DNA from: Eudorina sp. 2006-703-Eu-15
Taxonomy: Eukaryota; Chlorophyta; Chlorophyceae; Chlamydomonadales; Volvocaceae
NCBI GenBank assembly: GCA_003117195.1
Contig: BDSI01000003.1
Coordinates: forward strand, 1,416,491-1,480,490
Direction of reading: 5' to 3'
DNA: 64,000 nucleotides
The notes beneath the pieces are model-generated. The model was not told the origin of the DNA and made no database searches. It saw only the letters and a program-made list of their open reading frames with translations. Shown piece after piece: positions 1 to 12,070 of this stretch; the first letter of the stretch is position 1; each line of letters opens with the position of its first letter. The position numbers and the translations under genes are program-made.

Positions 1-3000
1 CTGGAGGCTGGAATCGGAGGACTGCTCAGGCTGAGGAGCTGGAAAGCTGGAGCTGGAGGGCTGCCGTGGAGCTGGAGCGGGGCTGACGTCGGAGCTGGAC
101 CGCCGGAGGCTGAGCTGGACGCTGGAGGGCTGCCGTCGGAGCTGGAGCGCTCAAGGGCTGACGTCGAAGCTGGACCGCCGGAGGGCTGACGTCGGAGCTG
201 GACCGCTGGAGGGCTGCCGTCGGAGCTGGAGCGCTCAAGGGCTGACGTCGAAGCTGGACCGCTGGAGGGCCGACGTCGGAGCTGGACCGCTGGAGGGCTG
301 GACTGCTCGGCTGACGTCGGAGCTGGCTGACGTCGGAGCTGGACAGGGCCGTCGGAGCTGGACGCTTGACGTCGAAGCTGGACCGCATGATGGCTGGCGT
401 CGGAGCTGGACTGGAGGGCTGCCGTCGGAGCTGGAGCGCTCAAGGGCTGAGTCGAAGCTGGACCCTGGAGGGCTGACGTCGGAGCTGGACGCTGGAGGGC
501 CGACGTCGGAGCTCGACCGCATGATGGCTGCCGTCGGAGGAGCTGGAGGCTGGCGTCGAGCTGGAGCGCTCAAGGGCTGAAGTCGAGCTGGACCGCTGGA
601 GGGCTGAAGTCGAGCTGGACCGCTGGAGGGCTGCCGTCGGAGCTGGAGCGCTCAAGGGCTGACGTCGAAGCTGGACCGCTGGAGGGCCGACGTCGGAGCT
701 GGACCGCTGAGGGCTGGAATCGGAGCTGGACTGCTCATGGCTGACGTCGGAGCTGGACCGCGGACGGCTGACGTCGGAGCTGGACGCTGGAGGGCTGCCG
801 TCGGAGCTGGAGCGCTCAAGGGCTGACGTCGAAGCTGGACCGCATGATGGCTGCGTCGGAGCTGGACTGCTGGAGGCTGCGTCGGAGCTGGACCGCCGGA
901 CGGCTGACGTCGGAGCTGGACCCTGGAGGGCTGACGTCGGAGCTGGACCGCTGGAGGGCCGACGTCGGAGCTCGACCGCATGATGGCTGCCGTCGGAGCT
1001 GGACCGCTGGAGGGCTGGCGTCGGAGCTGGAGCGCTCAAGGGCTGAAGTCGAAGCTGGACCGCTGGAGGGCTGAAGTCGGAGCTGGACCGCTCAAGGGCT
1101 GACGTCAGAGCTCGACCGCATGATGGCTGGCGTCGGAGCTGGGCTGCTGGAGGGCTGCCCTGGAGCGCTCAAGGGCTGACGTCGAAGCTGGACCGCTGGA
1201 GGCCGACGTCGGAGCTGGACCGCTGGAGGGCTGGAATCGGAGCTGGACTGCTCATGGGCTGACGTCGGAGCTGGACCGCCGGACGGCTGACGTCGGAGCT
1301 GGACCGCTGGAGGGCTGCCGTCGGAGCTGGAGCGCTCAAGGGCTGACGTCGAAGCTGACCGCATGATGGCTGGCGTCGGAGCTGGACTGCTGGAGGCTGC
1401 CGTCGGAGCTGGAGCGCTCAAGGGCTGAAGTCGAAGCTGGACCCCTGGAGGGCTGACGTCGGAGCTGGACCGCTGGAGGGCCGACGTCGGAGCTCGACCG
1501 CATGATGGCTGCCGTCGGAGCTGGACCGCTGAGGGCTGGCGTCGGAGCTGGAGCGCTCAAGGGCTGAAGTCGAAGCTGGACCGCTGGAGGGCTGAAGTCG
1601 GAGCTGGACCGCTGGAGGGCTGCCGTCGGAGCTGGAGCGCTCAAGGGCTGACGTCGAAGCTGGACCGCTGGAGGGCCGACGTCGAGCTGGACCGCTGGAG
1701 GGCTGGAATCGGAGCTGGACTGCTCATGGCTGACGTCGGAGCTGGACCGCCGGACGGCTGACGTCGGAGCTGGACCGCTGGAGGGCTGCCGTCGGAGCTG
1801 GAGCGCTCAAGGGCTGACGTCGAAGCTGGACCGCATGATGGCTGGCGTCGGAGCTGGACTGCTGGAGGGCTGCCGTCGGAGCTGGAGCGCTCAAGGGCTG
1901 AAGTCGAAGCTGGACCCCTGGAGGGCTGACGTCGGAGCTGGACCGCTGGAGGGCCGACGTCGGAGCTCGACCGCATGATGGCTGCCGTCGGAGCTGGACC
2001 GCTGGAGGGCTGGCGTCGGAGCTGGAGCGCTCAAGGGCTGAAGTCGAAGCTGGACCGCTGGAGGGCTGAAGTCGGAGCTGGACCGCTCAAGGGCTGACGT
2101 CAGAGCTGGAGCGCTCAAGGGCTGACGTCGAAGCTGGACCGCTGGAGGGCCGACGTCGGAGCTGGACCGCTGGAGGGCTGGAATCGGAGCTGGACTGCTC
2201 ATGGGCTGACGTCGGAGCTGGACCGCCGGACGGCTGACGTCGGAGCTGGACCGCTGGAGGGCTGCCGTCGGAGCTGGAGCGCTCAAGGGCTGACGTCGAA
2301 GCTGGACCGCATGATGGCTGGCGTCGGAGCTGGACTGCTGGAGGGCTGCCGTCGGAGCTGGACCGCCGGACGGCTGACGTCGGAGCTGGACCCTGGAGGG
2401 CTGACGTCGGAGCTGGACCGCTGGAGGGCCGACGTCGGAGCTCGACCGCATGATGGCTGCCGTCGGAGCTGGACCGCTGGAGGGCTGGCGTCGGAGCTGG
2501 AGCGCTCAAGGGCTGAAGTCGAAGCTGGACCGCTGGAGGGCTGAAGTCGGAGCTGGACCGCTCAAGGGCTGACGTCAGAGCTCGACCGCATGATGGCTGG
2601 CGTCGGAGCTGGGCTGCTGGAGGGCTGCCGTCGGAGCTGGAGCGCTCAAGGGCTGACGTCGAAGCTGGACCGCTGGAGGGCCGACGTCGGAGCTGGACCG
2701 CTGGAGGGCTGGAATCGGAGCTGGACTGCTCATGGGCTGACGTCGGAGCTGGACCGCCGGACGGCTGACGTCGGAGCTGGACCGCTGGAGGGCTGCCGTC
2801 GGAGCTGGAGCGCTCAAGGGCTGACGTCGAAGCTGGACCGCATGATGGCTGGCGTCGGAGCTGGACTGCTGGAGGGCTGCCGTCGGAGCTGGAGCGCTCA
2901 AGGGCTGAAGTCGAAGCTGGACCCCTGGAGGGCTGACGTCGGAGCTGGACCGCTGGAGGGCCGACGTCGGAGCTCGACCGCATGATGGCTGCCGTCGGAG

Positions 3001-6000
3001 CTGGACCGCTGGAGGGCTGGCGTCGGAGCTGGAGCGCTCAAGGGCTGAAGTCGAAGCTGGACCGCTGGAGGGCTGAAGTCGGAGCTGGACCGCTGGAGGG
3101 CTGCCGTCGGAGCTGGAGCGCTCAAGGGCTGACGTCGAAGCTGGACCGCTGGAGGGCCGACGTCGGAGCTGGACCGCTGGAGGGCTGGAATCGGAGCTGG
3201 ACTGCTCATGGGCTGACGTCGGAGCTGGACCGCCGGACGGCTGACGTCGGAGCTGGACCGCTGGAGGGCTGCCGTCGGAGCTGGAGCGCTCAAGGGCTGA
3301 CGTCGAAGCTGGACCGCATGATGGCTGGCGTCGGAGCTGGACTGCTGGAGGGCTGCCGTCGGAGCTGGAGCGCTCAAGGGCTGAAGTCGAAGCTGGACCC
3401 CTGGAGGGCTGACGTCGGAGCTGGACCGCTGGAGGGCCGACGTCGGAGCTCGACCGCATGATGGCTGCCGTCGGAGCTGGACCGCTGGAGGGCTGGCGTC
3501 GGAGCTGGAGCGCTCAAGGGCTGAAGTCGAAGCTGGACCGCTGGAGGGCTGAAGTCGGAGCTGGACCGCTCAAGGCTGACGTCAGAGCTCGACCGCATGA
3601 TGGCTGGCGTCGGAGCTGGCTGCTGGAGGGCTGCCGTCGGAGCTGGAGCGCTCAAGGGCTGACGTCGAAGCTGGACCGCTGGAGGGCCGACGTCGGAGCT
3701 GGACCGCTGGAGGGCTGGAATCGGAGCTGGACTGCTCATGGGCTGACGTCGGAGCTGGACCGCCGGACGGCTGACGTCGGAGCTGGACCGCTGGAGGGCT
3801 GCCGTCGGAGCTGGAGCGCTCAAGGGCTGACGTCGAAGCTGGACCGCATGATGGCTGGCGTCGGAGCTGGACTGCTGGAGGGCTGCCGTCGGAGCTGGAG
3901 CGCTCAAGGGCTGAAGTCGAAGCTGGACCCTGGAGGGCTGACGTCGGAGCTGGACCGCTGGAGGGCCGACGTCGGAGCTCGACCGCATGATGGCTGCCGT
4001 CGGAGCTGGACCGCTGGAGGGCTGGCGTCGGAGCTGGAGCGCTCAAGGGCTGAAGTCGAAGCTGGACCGCTGGAGGGCTGAAGTCGGAGCTGGACCGCTC
4101 AAGGGCTGACGTCAGAGCTCGACCGCATGATGGCTGGCGTCGGAGCTGGGCTGCTGGAGGGCTGCCGTCGGAGCTGGAGCGCTCAAGGGCTGACGTCGGA
4201 GCTGGACCGCCGGAGGGCTGACGTCGGAGCTGGACCGCTGGAGGGCTGCCGTCGGAGCTGGAGCGCTCAAGGGCTGACGTCGGAGCTGGACCGCCGGAGG
4301 TCTGACGTCGGAGCTGGACCGCTGGAGGGCTGCCGTCGGAGCTGGAGCGCTCAAGGGCTGACGTCGAAGCTGGACCGCTGGAGGGCCGACGTCGGAGCTG
4401 GACCGCTGGAGGGCTGGAATCGGAGCTGGACTGCTGATGGGCTGACGTCGGAGCTGGACCGCCGGACGGCTGACGTCGGAGCTGGACCGCTGGAGGGCTG
4501 CCGTCGGAGCTGGAGCGCTCAAGGGCTGACGTCGGAGCTGGACCGCATGATGGCTGGCGTCGGAGCTGGAGCGCTGGAGGGCTGGAATCGGAGCTGGAGC
4601 GCTCAAGGGCTGAAGTCGAAGCTGGACCCTGGAGGGCTGACGTCGGAGCTGGACCGCTGGAGGGCCGACGTCGGAGCTCGACCGCATGATGGCTGCCGTC
4701 GGAGCTGGACCGCTGGAGGCTGGCGTCGGAGCTGGAGCGCTCAAGGGCTGAAGTCGAAGCTGGACCGCTGGAGGGCTGAAGTCGGAGCTGGACCGCTGGA
4801 GGGCCGACGTCGGAGCTGAGCGCTCAGGCTGGCGTCGAGATGGAGCGCTCAAGGGCTGACGTCGGAGCTGGACCGCCGGAGGCTGACGTCGGAGCTGGAC
4901 CGCTGGAGGGCTGCCGTCGGAGCTGGAGCGCTCAAGGCTGACGTCGAAGCTGGACCGCTGAGGCCGACGTCGAGCTGGACCGCTGAGGGCTGGAATCGGA
5001 GCTGGACTGCTGATGGGCTGACGTCGGAGCTGGACCGCCGGACGGCTGACGTCGAGCTGGACCGCTGGAGGCTGCCGTCGGAGCTGGAGCGCTCAAGGGC
5101 TGACGTCGAAGCTGGACCGCATGATGGCTGGCGTCGGAGCTGGACTGCTGGAGGGCTGCCGTCGGAGCTGGAGCGCTCAAGGGCTGAAGTCGAAGCTGGA
5201 CCCCTGGAGGGCTGACGTCGGAGCTGGACCGCTGGAGGCCGACGTCGGAGCTCGACCGCATGATGGCTGCCGTCGGAGCTGGACCGCTGGAGGCTGGCGT
5301 CGGAGCTGGACCGCTGGAGGGCTGAAGTCGAAGCTGGACCGCTGGAGGCTGAAGTCGGAGCTGGACCGCTCAGGGCTGACGTCGGAGCTCGACCGCATGA
5401 TGGCTGGCGTCGGAGCTGGGCCGCTGAGGGCTGCGTCGGAGCTGGAGCGCTCAAGGGCTGACGTCGAAGCTGGACCGCTGGAGGCGACGTCGGAGCTGGA
5501 CCGCTGGAGGCTGGTCGGAGCTGGACGCTGATGGCTGACGTCGGAGCTGGACCGCTGAGGCTGACGTCGGAGCTGGACCGCCAGGGCTGACGTCGGAGCT
5601 GGACCGCTGGAGGGCTGCCGTCGGAGCTGGAGCGCTCAGGCTGACGTCGAGCTGGACCGCTGAGGGCCGACGTCGAGCTGGACCGCTGAGGCTGGATCGG
5701 AGCTGGACTGCTGAGGGCTGACGTCGGAGCTGGACGCCGACGGCTGACGTCGGAGCTGGACCGCTGAGGGCTGGCCGTCGGAGCTGGAGCGCTCAAGGGC
5801 TGACGTCGAAGCTGGACCGCATGATGGCTGGCGTCGGAGCTGGACTGCTGGAGGGCTGCCGTCGGAGCTGGAGCGCTCAAGGGCTGAAGTCGAAGCTGGA
5901 CGCCCTGGAGGGCTGACGTCGGAGCTGGACCGCTGGAGGGCCGACGTCGGAGCTCGACCGCCATGATGGCTGCCGTCGGAGCTGGACCGCTGGAGGCTGG

Positions 6001-9000
6001 CGTCGGAGCTGGACCGCTGGAGGGCTGAAGTCGAAGCTGGACCGCTGGAGGGCTGACGTCGGAGCAGGACCGCTCAAGGGCTGACGTCGGAGCTCGACCG
6101 CATGATGGCTGCCGTCGGAGCTGGACCGCTGGAGGGCTGCCGTCGGAGCTGGAGCCGCTCAAGGGCTGACGTCGAAGCTGGACCGCTGGAGGGCCGACGT
6201 CGGAGCTGGACCGCTGGAGGCTGGAATCGGAGCTGGACTGCTCATGGGCTGACGTCGGAGCTGGACCGCCGGACGGCTGACGTCGGAGCTGGACCGCTGG
6301 AGGGCTGCCGTCGGAGCTGGAGCGCTCAAGGGCTGACGTCGAAGCTGGACCGTATGATGGCTGGTGTCGGAGCTGGACTGCTGGAGGGCTGCCGTCGGAG
6401 CTGGAGCGCTCAAGGGCTGAAGTCGAAGCTGGACCCCTGGAGGGCTGATGTCGGAGCTGGACCGCTGGAGGGCCGACGTCGGAGCTCGACCGCATGATGG
6501 CTGCCGTCGGAGCTGGACCGCTGGAGGGCTGGCGTCGGAGCTGGAGCGCTCAAGGGCTGACGTCGAAGCTTGACCGCTGGAGGGCCGACGTCGGAGCTGG
6601 ACCGCTGGAGGGCTGGAATCGGAGCTGGACTGCTGATGGGCTGACGTCGGAGCTGGACCGCCGGAGGGCTGACGTCGGAGCTGGACCGCTGGAGGGCTGC
6701 CGTCGGAGCTGGAGCGCTCAAGGGCTGACGTCGAAGCTGGACCGCATGATGGCTGGCGTCGGAGCTGGACCGCTGGAGGGCTGGAATCGGAGCTGGAGCG
6801 CTCAAGGGCTGAAGTCGAAGCTGGACACCTGGAGGGCTGACGTCGGAGCTGGGCCGCTGGAGGGCCGACGTCGGAGCTCGACCGCATGATGGCTGCCGTC
6901 GGAGCTGGACCGCTGGAGGGCTGGCGTCGGAGCTGGAGCGCTCAAGGGCTGACGTCGAAGCTGGACCGCTGGAGGGCTGAAGTCGGAGCTGGACCGCTGG
7001 AGGGCCGACGTCGGAGCTCGACCGCATGATGGCTGGCGTCGGGATGGAGCGCTCAAGGGCTGACGTCGGAGCTGGACCGCCGGAGGGCTGACGTCGGAGC
7101 TGGACCGCTGGAGGGCTGAAGTCGGAGCTGGACCGCTCAAGGGCTGACGTCGAAGCTGGACCGCTGGAGGGCCGACGTCGGAGCTGGACCGCTGGAGGGC
7201 TGGAATCGGAGCTGGACTGCTGATGGGCTGACGTCGGAGCTGGACCGCCGGAGGGCTGACGTCGGAGCTGGACCGCTGGAGGGCTGCCGTCGGAGCTGGA
7301 GCGCTCAAGGGCTGACGTCGAAGCTGGACCGCATGATGGCTGGCGTCGGAGCTGGACCGCTGGAGGGCTGCCGTCGGAGCTGGAGCGCTCAAGGGCTGAA
7401 GTCGAAGCTGGACACCTGGAGGGCTGACGTCGGAGCTGGGCCGCTGGAGGGCCGACGTCGGAGCTCGACCGCATGATGGCTGCCGTCGGAGCTGGACCGC
7501 TGGAGGGCTGCCGTCGGAGCTGGAGCGCTCAAGGGCTGACGTCGAAGCTGGACCGCTGGAGGGCTGAAGTCGGAGCTGGACCGCTGGAGGGCCGACGTCG
7601 GAGCTCGACCGCATGATGGCTGGCGTCGGAGATGGAGCGCTCAAGGGCTGACGTCGGAGCTGGACCGCTCAAGGGCTGACGTCGGAGCTGGACCGCTGGA
7701 GGGCTGCCGTCGGAGCTGGAGCGCTCAAGGGCTGACGTCGAAGCTGGACCGTATGATGGCTGGTGTCGGAGCTGGACTGCTGGAGGGCTGCCGTCGGAGC
7801 TGGAGCGCTCAAGGGCTGACGTCGAAGCTTGACCGCTGGAGGGCCGACGTCGGAGCTGGACCGCTGGAGGGCTGGAATCGGAGCTGGACTGCTGATGGGC
7901 TGACGTCGGAGCTGGACCGCCGGAGGGCTGACGTCGGAGCTGGACCGCTGGAGGGCTGGCGTCGGAGCTGGAGCGCTCAAGGGCTGACGTCGAAGCTGGA
8001 CCGCATGATGGCTGGTGTCGGAGCTGGACTGCTGGAGGGCTGCCGTCGGAGCTGGAGCGCTCAAGGGCTGAAGTCGAAGCTGGACCCCTGGAGGGCCGAC
8101 GTCGGAGCTGGACCGCTGGAGGGCTGGAATCGGAGCTGGACTGCTGATGGGCTGACGTCGGAGCTGGACCGCTGGAGGGCTGCCGTCGGAGCTGGAGCGC
8201 TCAAGGGCTGACGTCGAAGCTGGACCGCATGATGGCTGGCGTCGGAGCTGGACCGCTGGAGGGCTGCCGTCGAAGCTGGACACCTGGAGGGCTGACGTCG
8301 GAGCTGGGCCGCTGGAGGGCCGACGTCGGAGCTCGACCGCATGATGGCTGCCGTCGGAGCTGGACCGCTGGAGGGCTGGCGTCGGAGCTGGAGCGCTCAA
8401 GGGCTGACGTCGAAGCTGGACCGCTGGAGGGCTGAAGTCGGAGCTGGACCGCTGGAGGGCCGACGTCGGAGCTCGACCGCATGATGGCTGGCGTCGGAGA
8501 TGGAGCGCTCAAGGGCTGACGTCGGAGCTGGACCGCCGGAGGGCTGACGTCGGAGCTGGACCGCTGGAGGGCTGCCGTCGGAGCTGGAGCGCTCAAGGGC
8601 TGACGTCGAAGCTGGACCGCTGGAGGGCCGACGTCGGAGCTGGACCGCTGGAGGGCTGGAATCGGAGCTGGACTGCTCATGGGCTGACGTCGGAGCTGGA
8701 CCGCCGGACGGCTGACGTCGGAGCTGGACCGCTGGAGGGCTGCCGTCGGAGCTGGAGCGCTCAAGGGCTGACGTCGAAGCTGGACCGCATGATGGCTGGC
8801 GTCGGAGCTGGACCGCTGGAGGGCTGCCGTCGGAGCTGGAGCGCTCAAGGGCTGAAGTCGAAGCTGGACCCCTGGAGGGCTGACGTCGGAGCTGGACCGC
8901 TGGATGGCCGAGGTCGGAGCTCGACCGCATGATGGCTGCCGTCGGAGCTGGACCGCTGGAGGGCTGGCGTCGGAGCTGGAGCGCTCAAGGGCTGAAGTCG

Positions 9001-9110
9001 AAGCTGGACCGCTGGAGGGCTGACGTCGGAGCTGGACCGCTGGAGGGCCGACGTCGGAGCTCGACCGCATGATGGCTGGCGTCGGAGCTGGGCCGCTGGA
9101 GGGCTGGCGT
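1..9110. repeat. 28-bp satellite array with higher-order structure
   Basis: The stretch is built almost entirely of tandem 28-bp monomers, roughly 325 of them. A typical monomer starts GCTGACGTCGGAGCTGGACC and ends CGCTGGAGG. Variants differ at a few diagnostic places: GCTGCC, GCTGAA, GCCGAC or GGAATC at the start, and GCTCAAGG, GCATGATG, GCCGGACG or GCTCATGG at the end. The variants recur in a fixed order, giving a higher-order repeat of about 17 monomers (476 bp). Copies between about 4800 and 5800 are more decayed, with many 1-bp losses. The left end is outside the window; the right end is abrupt near 9110. Because 28 is not a multiple of 3, any reading frame cycles through all three phases every 84 bp, and very long open frames appear on both strands. 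I read these as a by-product of the repeat, not as genes. Confidence 0.97.
2982..3457. repeat. representative 476-bp higher-order repeat unit (17 x 28 bp)
   Basis: The monomer order from one ATGATGGCTGCCG landmark at 2982 to the next at 3458 spans exactly 476 bp, which is 17 monomers. The GGAATCGG-type monomer, which occurs once per unit, starts near 2177, 2708 and 3184, again spaced 476 bp or about 19 monomers apart. Within the unit, monomers with GCTCAAGG ends alternate with blocks ending GCTGGAGG. Neighbouring units are almost identical, which implies recent homogenisation by unequal exchange or conversion of whole 17-mers rather than of single monomers. Confidence 0.88.
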
Positions 9111-9689
9111 CGGAGTATCTGGACGTCAAGTACCTGTCGAGATCCTCGGGACCTGCAATGGATACATGAGGTGGTCGGGCTGGGCGGCCATCTCCCTGCG
9201 GGGCACGAGCGCCCGTGGATCTCGCACCCGTGTTTCCCTCCCTCTCGATCAAGCGGTTCGAGCGGCCTTAGAGGAGGCAGTGGAGGATGGCCCGCCACCG
9301 CCCCCGTTCGACCTCACCGCACCCGCACGACGGTCGCGGACTCGCGGTATCCCGGAGCGGTCGGCAGGGGTTCGCCTCGGAGGTCCACAAACCGTTGACG
9401 GCAATCTGGCGGCGGTACGACGGTACGACACGCCCGTTCCACTCCAAGCCACACACACACCCTCCCACCACCTCCAAATACCACAATCCAACAGTGGAGC
9501 CACATCGGGGTCTGTCTCGGACTTGGCTCGTTGGCTGCAGCCATCTCCTTATTGGCTCCACGCGGTACCCTGCTGTCGATCGACATCCGCCCAAACATCG
9601 ACAGTTCGACACCCATCGCGTTCCGGCGTCAACAGCTGCATGGCGCGTCTCCCCGATCCGATACCCGGCTCAGGGCGGGGACGTGCTGG

Positions 9690-10440
9690 GGGCGCATCCC
9701 CCGTGGAGGTTTCGTCGGCAAGTGGAACCTGGCTCGCGGCTTTCATTACGTGAAGCCGCCCGCCATGCTGCATGGCGTTCGTTCCGCCACCCCGTGCACG
9801 GGCGCTTGCTTGCAGCGGTATGTGGTCCTGTGGCATTAAGGTACTTTGGAGCGGGCCAGCGCCCGCCCTTCTTCGTGGAGCTCCCTGCGGCGGCCCGAGA
9901 TACTCCGGGGAGGTGTGCAACCGGCGGGGGCCTCAGCGTGAAGCTGTTGGTCTACGTGGACGACTTCCGTCGGCCTGTTGTTGGGCGCCACCGCCGCGGA
10001 CGTAATGGATGGGGGGGCTCTGAGGTGGTGGATGAGGTGGGCCAGGAGCTCGGATTGGGTTTGGGGTCGTCCAAGGATTGCGGCCAGGACCAGCCTTCCA
10101 AAGATTGCGGTCGGGACCAGCCGCTACAGGAGACGGAGTTCCTCGGCATGTTGGTTGACACTGTGCGGGGCGAGATGCGCATTGCACCCTCCAAGCTGCA
10201 GTACTGCTGCCACGACGCCGTCACGGCCCTCCTTTGGGTAGGGGGCCGCCGCAGGCATGCCGGTGCAGCGGCGGGAGTTGCAGTCAGTCGTAGGAAAGCC
10301 GGCCTTCATTGCACGGGGCGGCCGCTGTGGCCCCACCTTCTTGCACGGCGGCCCGGTCAGCGCAGCGTCGATCGAGTACGACAGGCAGTCCAAAGGGGTT
10401 GCCCGCCTCCCCGGCGCTGTCATCGGCGACGCAGCGGCCC
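9690..10440 (+). pseudogene. decayed reverse transcriptase of a retrotransposon (DIRS/Gypsy-like)
   Basis: Motifs of a retroelement polymerase appear in order but in different frames. WNLARGFHYVK (about 9722-9755) matches the region that normally reads WDL..GYHH. FFVELPAAAR follows near 9868-9900. LLVYVDDF (about 9943-9966) is the catalytic YxDD box. ETEFLGMLVDT (about 10132-10164) is the FLG..V motif after it, and RRELQSVVGK...TFL (about 10266-10345) is thumb-like. Several frameshifts separate the blocks and a stop follows the first, so the copy cannot be functional. No long terminal repeats, integrase or tyrosine recombinase were recognised nearby. The family assignment (DIRS-like, from the FLG..V and RREL..VG blocks) is inference. 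Confidence 0.72.
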
Positions 10441-10449
10441 TCTCCAGCA

Positions 10450-11580
10450 GGACGGCGATCGGCGCCTGCCGCCGCTCTGTTCTGTACTGTTGTAGACTGT
10501 GGACTGTTGTGGACTGGTGCAGTCCACGCAGGGCGAGCGCTGCAGTAACGCGCCTACAGCCCGGGCTTAAGCTGACACGTACGGTTACTGGCCCTGCGGC
10601 CTGATCTTGCTAGCGAGGCCGCGCTCTCAACTGAGCTCCGGCCCGGAACGATGCGTGGGCAGTCCGCTGGCCGTGGCGGCGGCGCACCGTAGGTCCTCCT
10701 AGAACCTAGCTGGATGTCTGTAGGCTGATCAGGCCCGCCGGACTGTGTATTGGGCGACGAGATGGGTGGCTATGTGGGCCGCCCCCATGGCGATGTGGAG
10801 GCCGTGTGTTACATCCATTGTGACGCAGCGCACTGTTACGTCTCTTGCAAATGGATGCAGGATATCAGATAGGAGGTTCTGTGCTTGCAATATGAGCAAG
10901 TTGTGTGATTGTCGACCACAAGAAGCGCTTTCAACCGGAAGCGTGCACCCCAAAGCACCGACTCGGAAAGATACGAGCCGTACGACAACCGGATCCAGGC
11001 ATACGATACGTCAACCAACCATCTGATCAACCAACCGGTGCGCCACGACTTCGCACGAACGTCAACCGGTCACGACAAATATGCCGGTGAGTCAGGCTGC
11101 TTTACCAAGCAGCCCCATCACCCAACAAGCAACGACCTGCTTAAAAACATAGTATGTTCAGCAAACAACCCGGGCTTGGCTGCCCCAGCACCAGTCCCAT
11201 AAAAGAAATCTTAAGCTTAGCCATATGATCCTTGAGACAAGCATCGAAGGGTACTTCTGCCAAATTATTGCTGTCACGTATGCCACCGGGATGGGGGGCA
11301 GCCATTTGACATCTGCATCAAAGAATGCACCCCCATAGCTCGCATCTGTACGTGAGGATGGGACGTACCTTGGGATTGAAGCAGTTGAGCAGTTGACGTC
11401 CAGTGTCCAGATAAGGACACTTCTTATTAGCCCCTTGGCCAGGTTAAAAATGACCGCCCGGGCTGTATGTGTCAACCAAGCCTTTTCGGTTCGGGACGCA
11501 TAAAAGGAAAGGTGAGGCCCGTATATAAGCCCTGAGTATTTCGCCTTATCGTCTATGGGGATGCGTACCGTATGTGTTCC
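10450..11580. other. intergenic stretch, no gene supported
   Basis: I see no gene with splice-site or motif support here. Around 10595-10655 the minus strand has a tRNA D-arm-like string (GAGCTCAGTTGAGAGC) but no matching T-arm. A 155-codon open frame on the minus strand (11158-11625) has no recognisable domain and lies downstream of the amidase poly(A) signal; it is probably chance. Confidence 0.5.
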
Positions 11581-11590
11581 CCAGCTAGAC

Positions 11591-11680
11591 GCAGGCTCTA
11601 AGGGTTTCCGTTCAGCACTGCACACAAAGAGTGTTGGGCGCAGGCTCTAGGGGTTTCCGTTCAGCACTGCACACAAAGAG
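11591..11680. repeat. 49-bp-period tandem duplication
   Basis: About 41 bases (11591-11631) beginning GCAGGCTCTA and ending ACAAAGAG are repeated at 11640-11680 with a single substitution (A to G). A short 8-9-bp linker separates the copies. This is a simple local duplication in intergenic DNA. Confidence 0.9.
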
Positions 11681-11871
11681 AAAGCACGCATACTTCTTCA
11701 CATTCGCACACATTCCAACAGCCTCACAGAAACGTATCCTCTGTCTCGAGCAGCTCTGTGATGAGCCGTCTCGAAGGCGTTGCCAAAAGGCTCAAAGGTC
11801 ACCCGCGCGCATTAAGTAGGTTAGAGACCCTCCTGGACACGGTAATAACAACATTCTTCACGAAGGGTTGG

Positions 11872-11876
11872 TTACA
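11872..11876 (-). terminator. UGUAA poly(A) signal of the amidase gene
   Basis: TGTAA on the minus strand, 195 bp past the amidase stop codon. UGUAA is the usual poly(A) signal in volvocine green algae, so this is a good candidate 3' end. Confidence 0.6.
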
Positions 11877-12070
11877 CCCGGGGCCGCAAGGGAGCGAGGA
11901 TCACGCACTGCCGCATATATGCCCACACGTTGGAAGTGTCTCCCTGCCGTACGTGCCGTGCAGCGCACGCAGCAGCGTGTCACGACAGCATCCATCTCCG
12001 GCCCAGCAGGGTGCACATCCGCAGCCAGCAGCCAAGCTGCGCGCGCCAGCCGCCGGCTGGCGCGCGGCGC

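Noticed and set aside
4849..6495. 548-codon minus-strand open frame, and similar frames on both strands, in the satellite
   Set aside because: They follow from a stop-free GC-rich 28-bp repeat read in rotating phases. No start context, introns or non-repeat domain support a gene.
1..9110. Regular repeats resembling a CRISPR array
   Set aside because: There are no unique spacers between repeats; monomers abut directly, and the genome is eukaryotic.
10590..10665. tRNA-like sequence on the minus strand (GAGCTCAGTTGAGAGC)
   Set aside because: An A-box-like part is present, but there is no 7-base anticodon loop on a proper stem and no GGTTCGA T-arm at the right distance.
11158..11625. 155-codon minus-strand frame
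   Set aside because: It lies downstream of the amidase poly(A) signal, has no motif, and shows no splice support.
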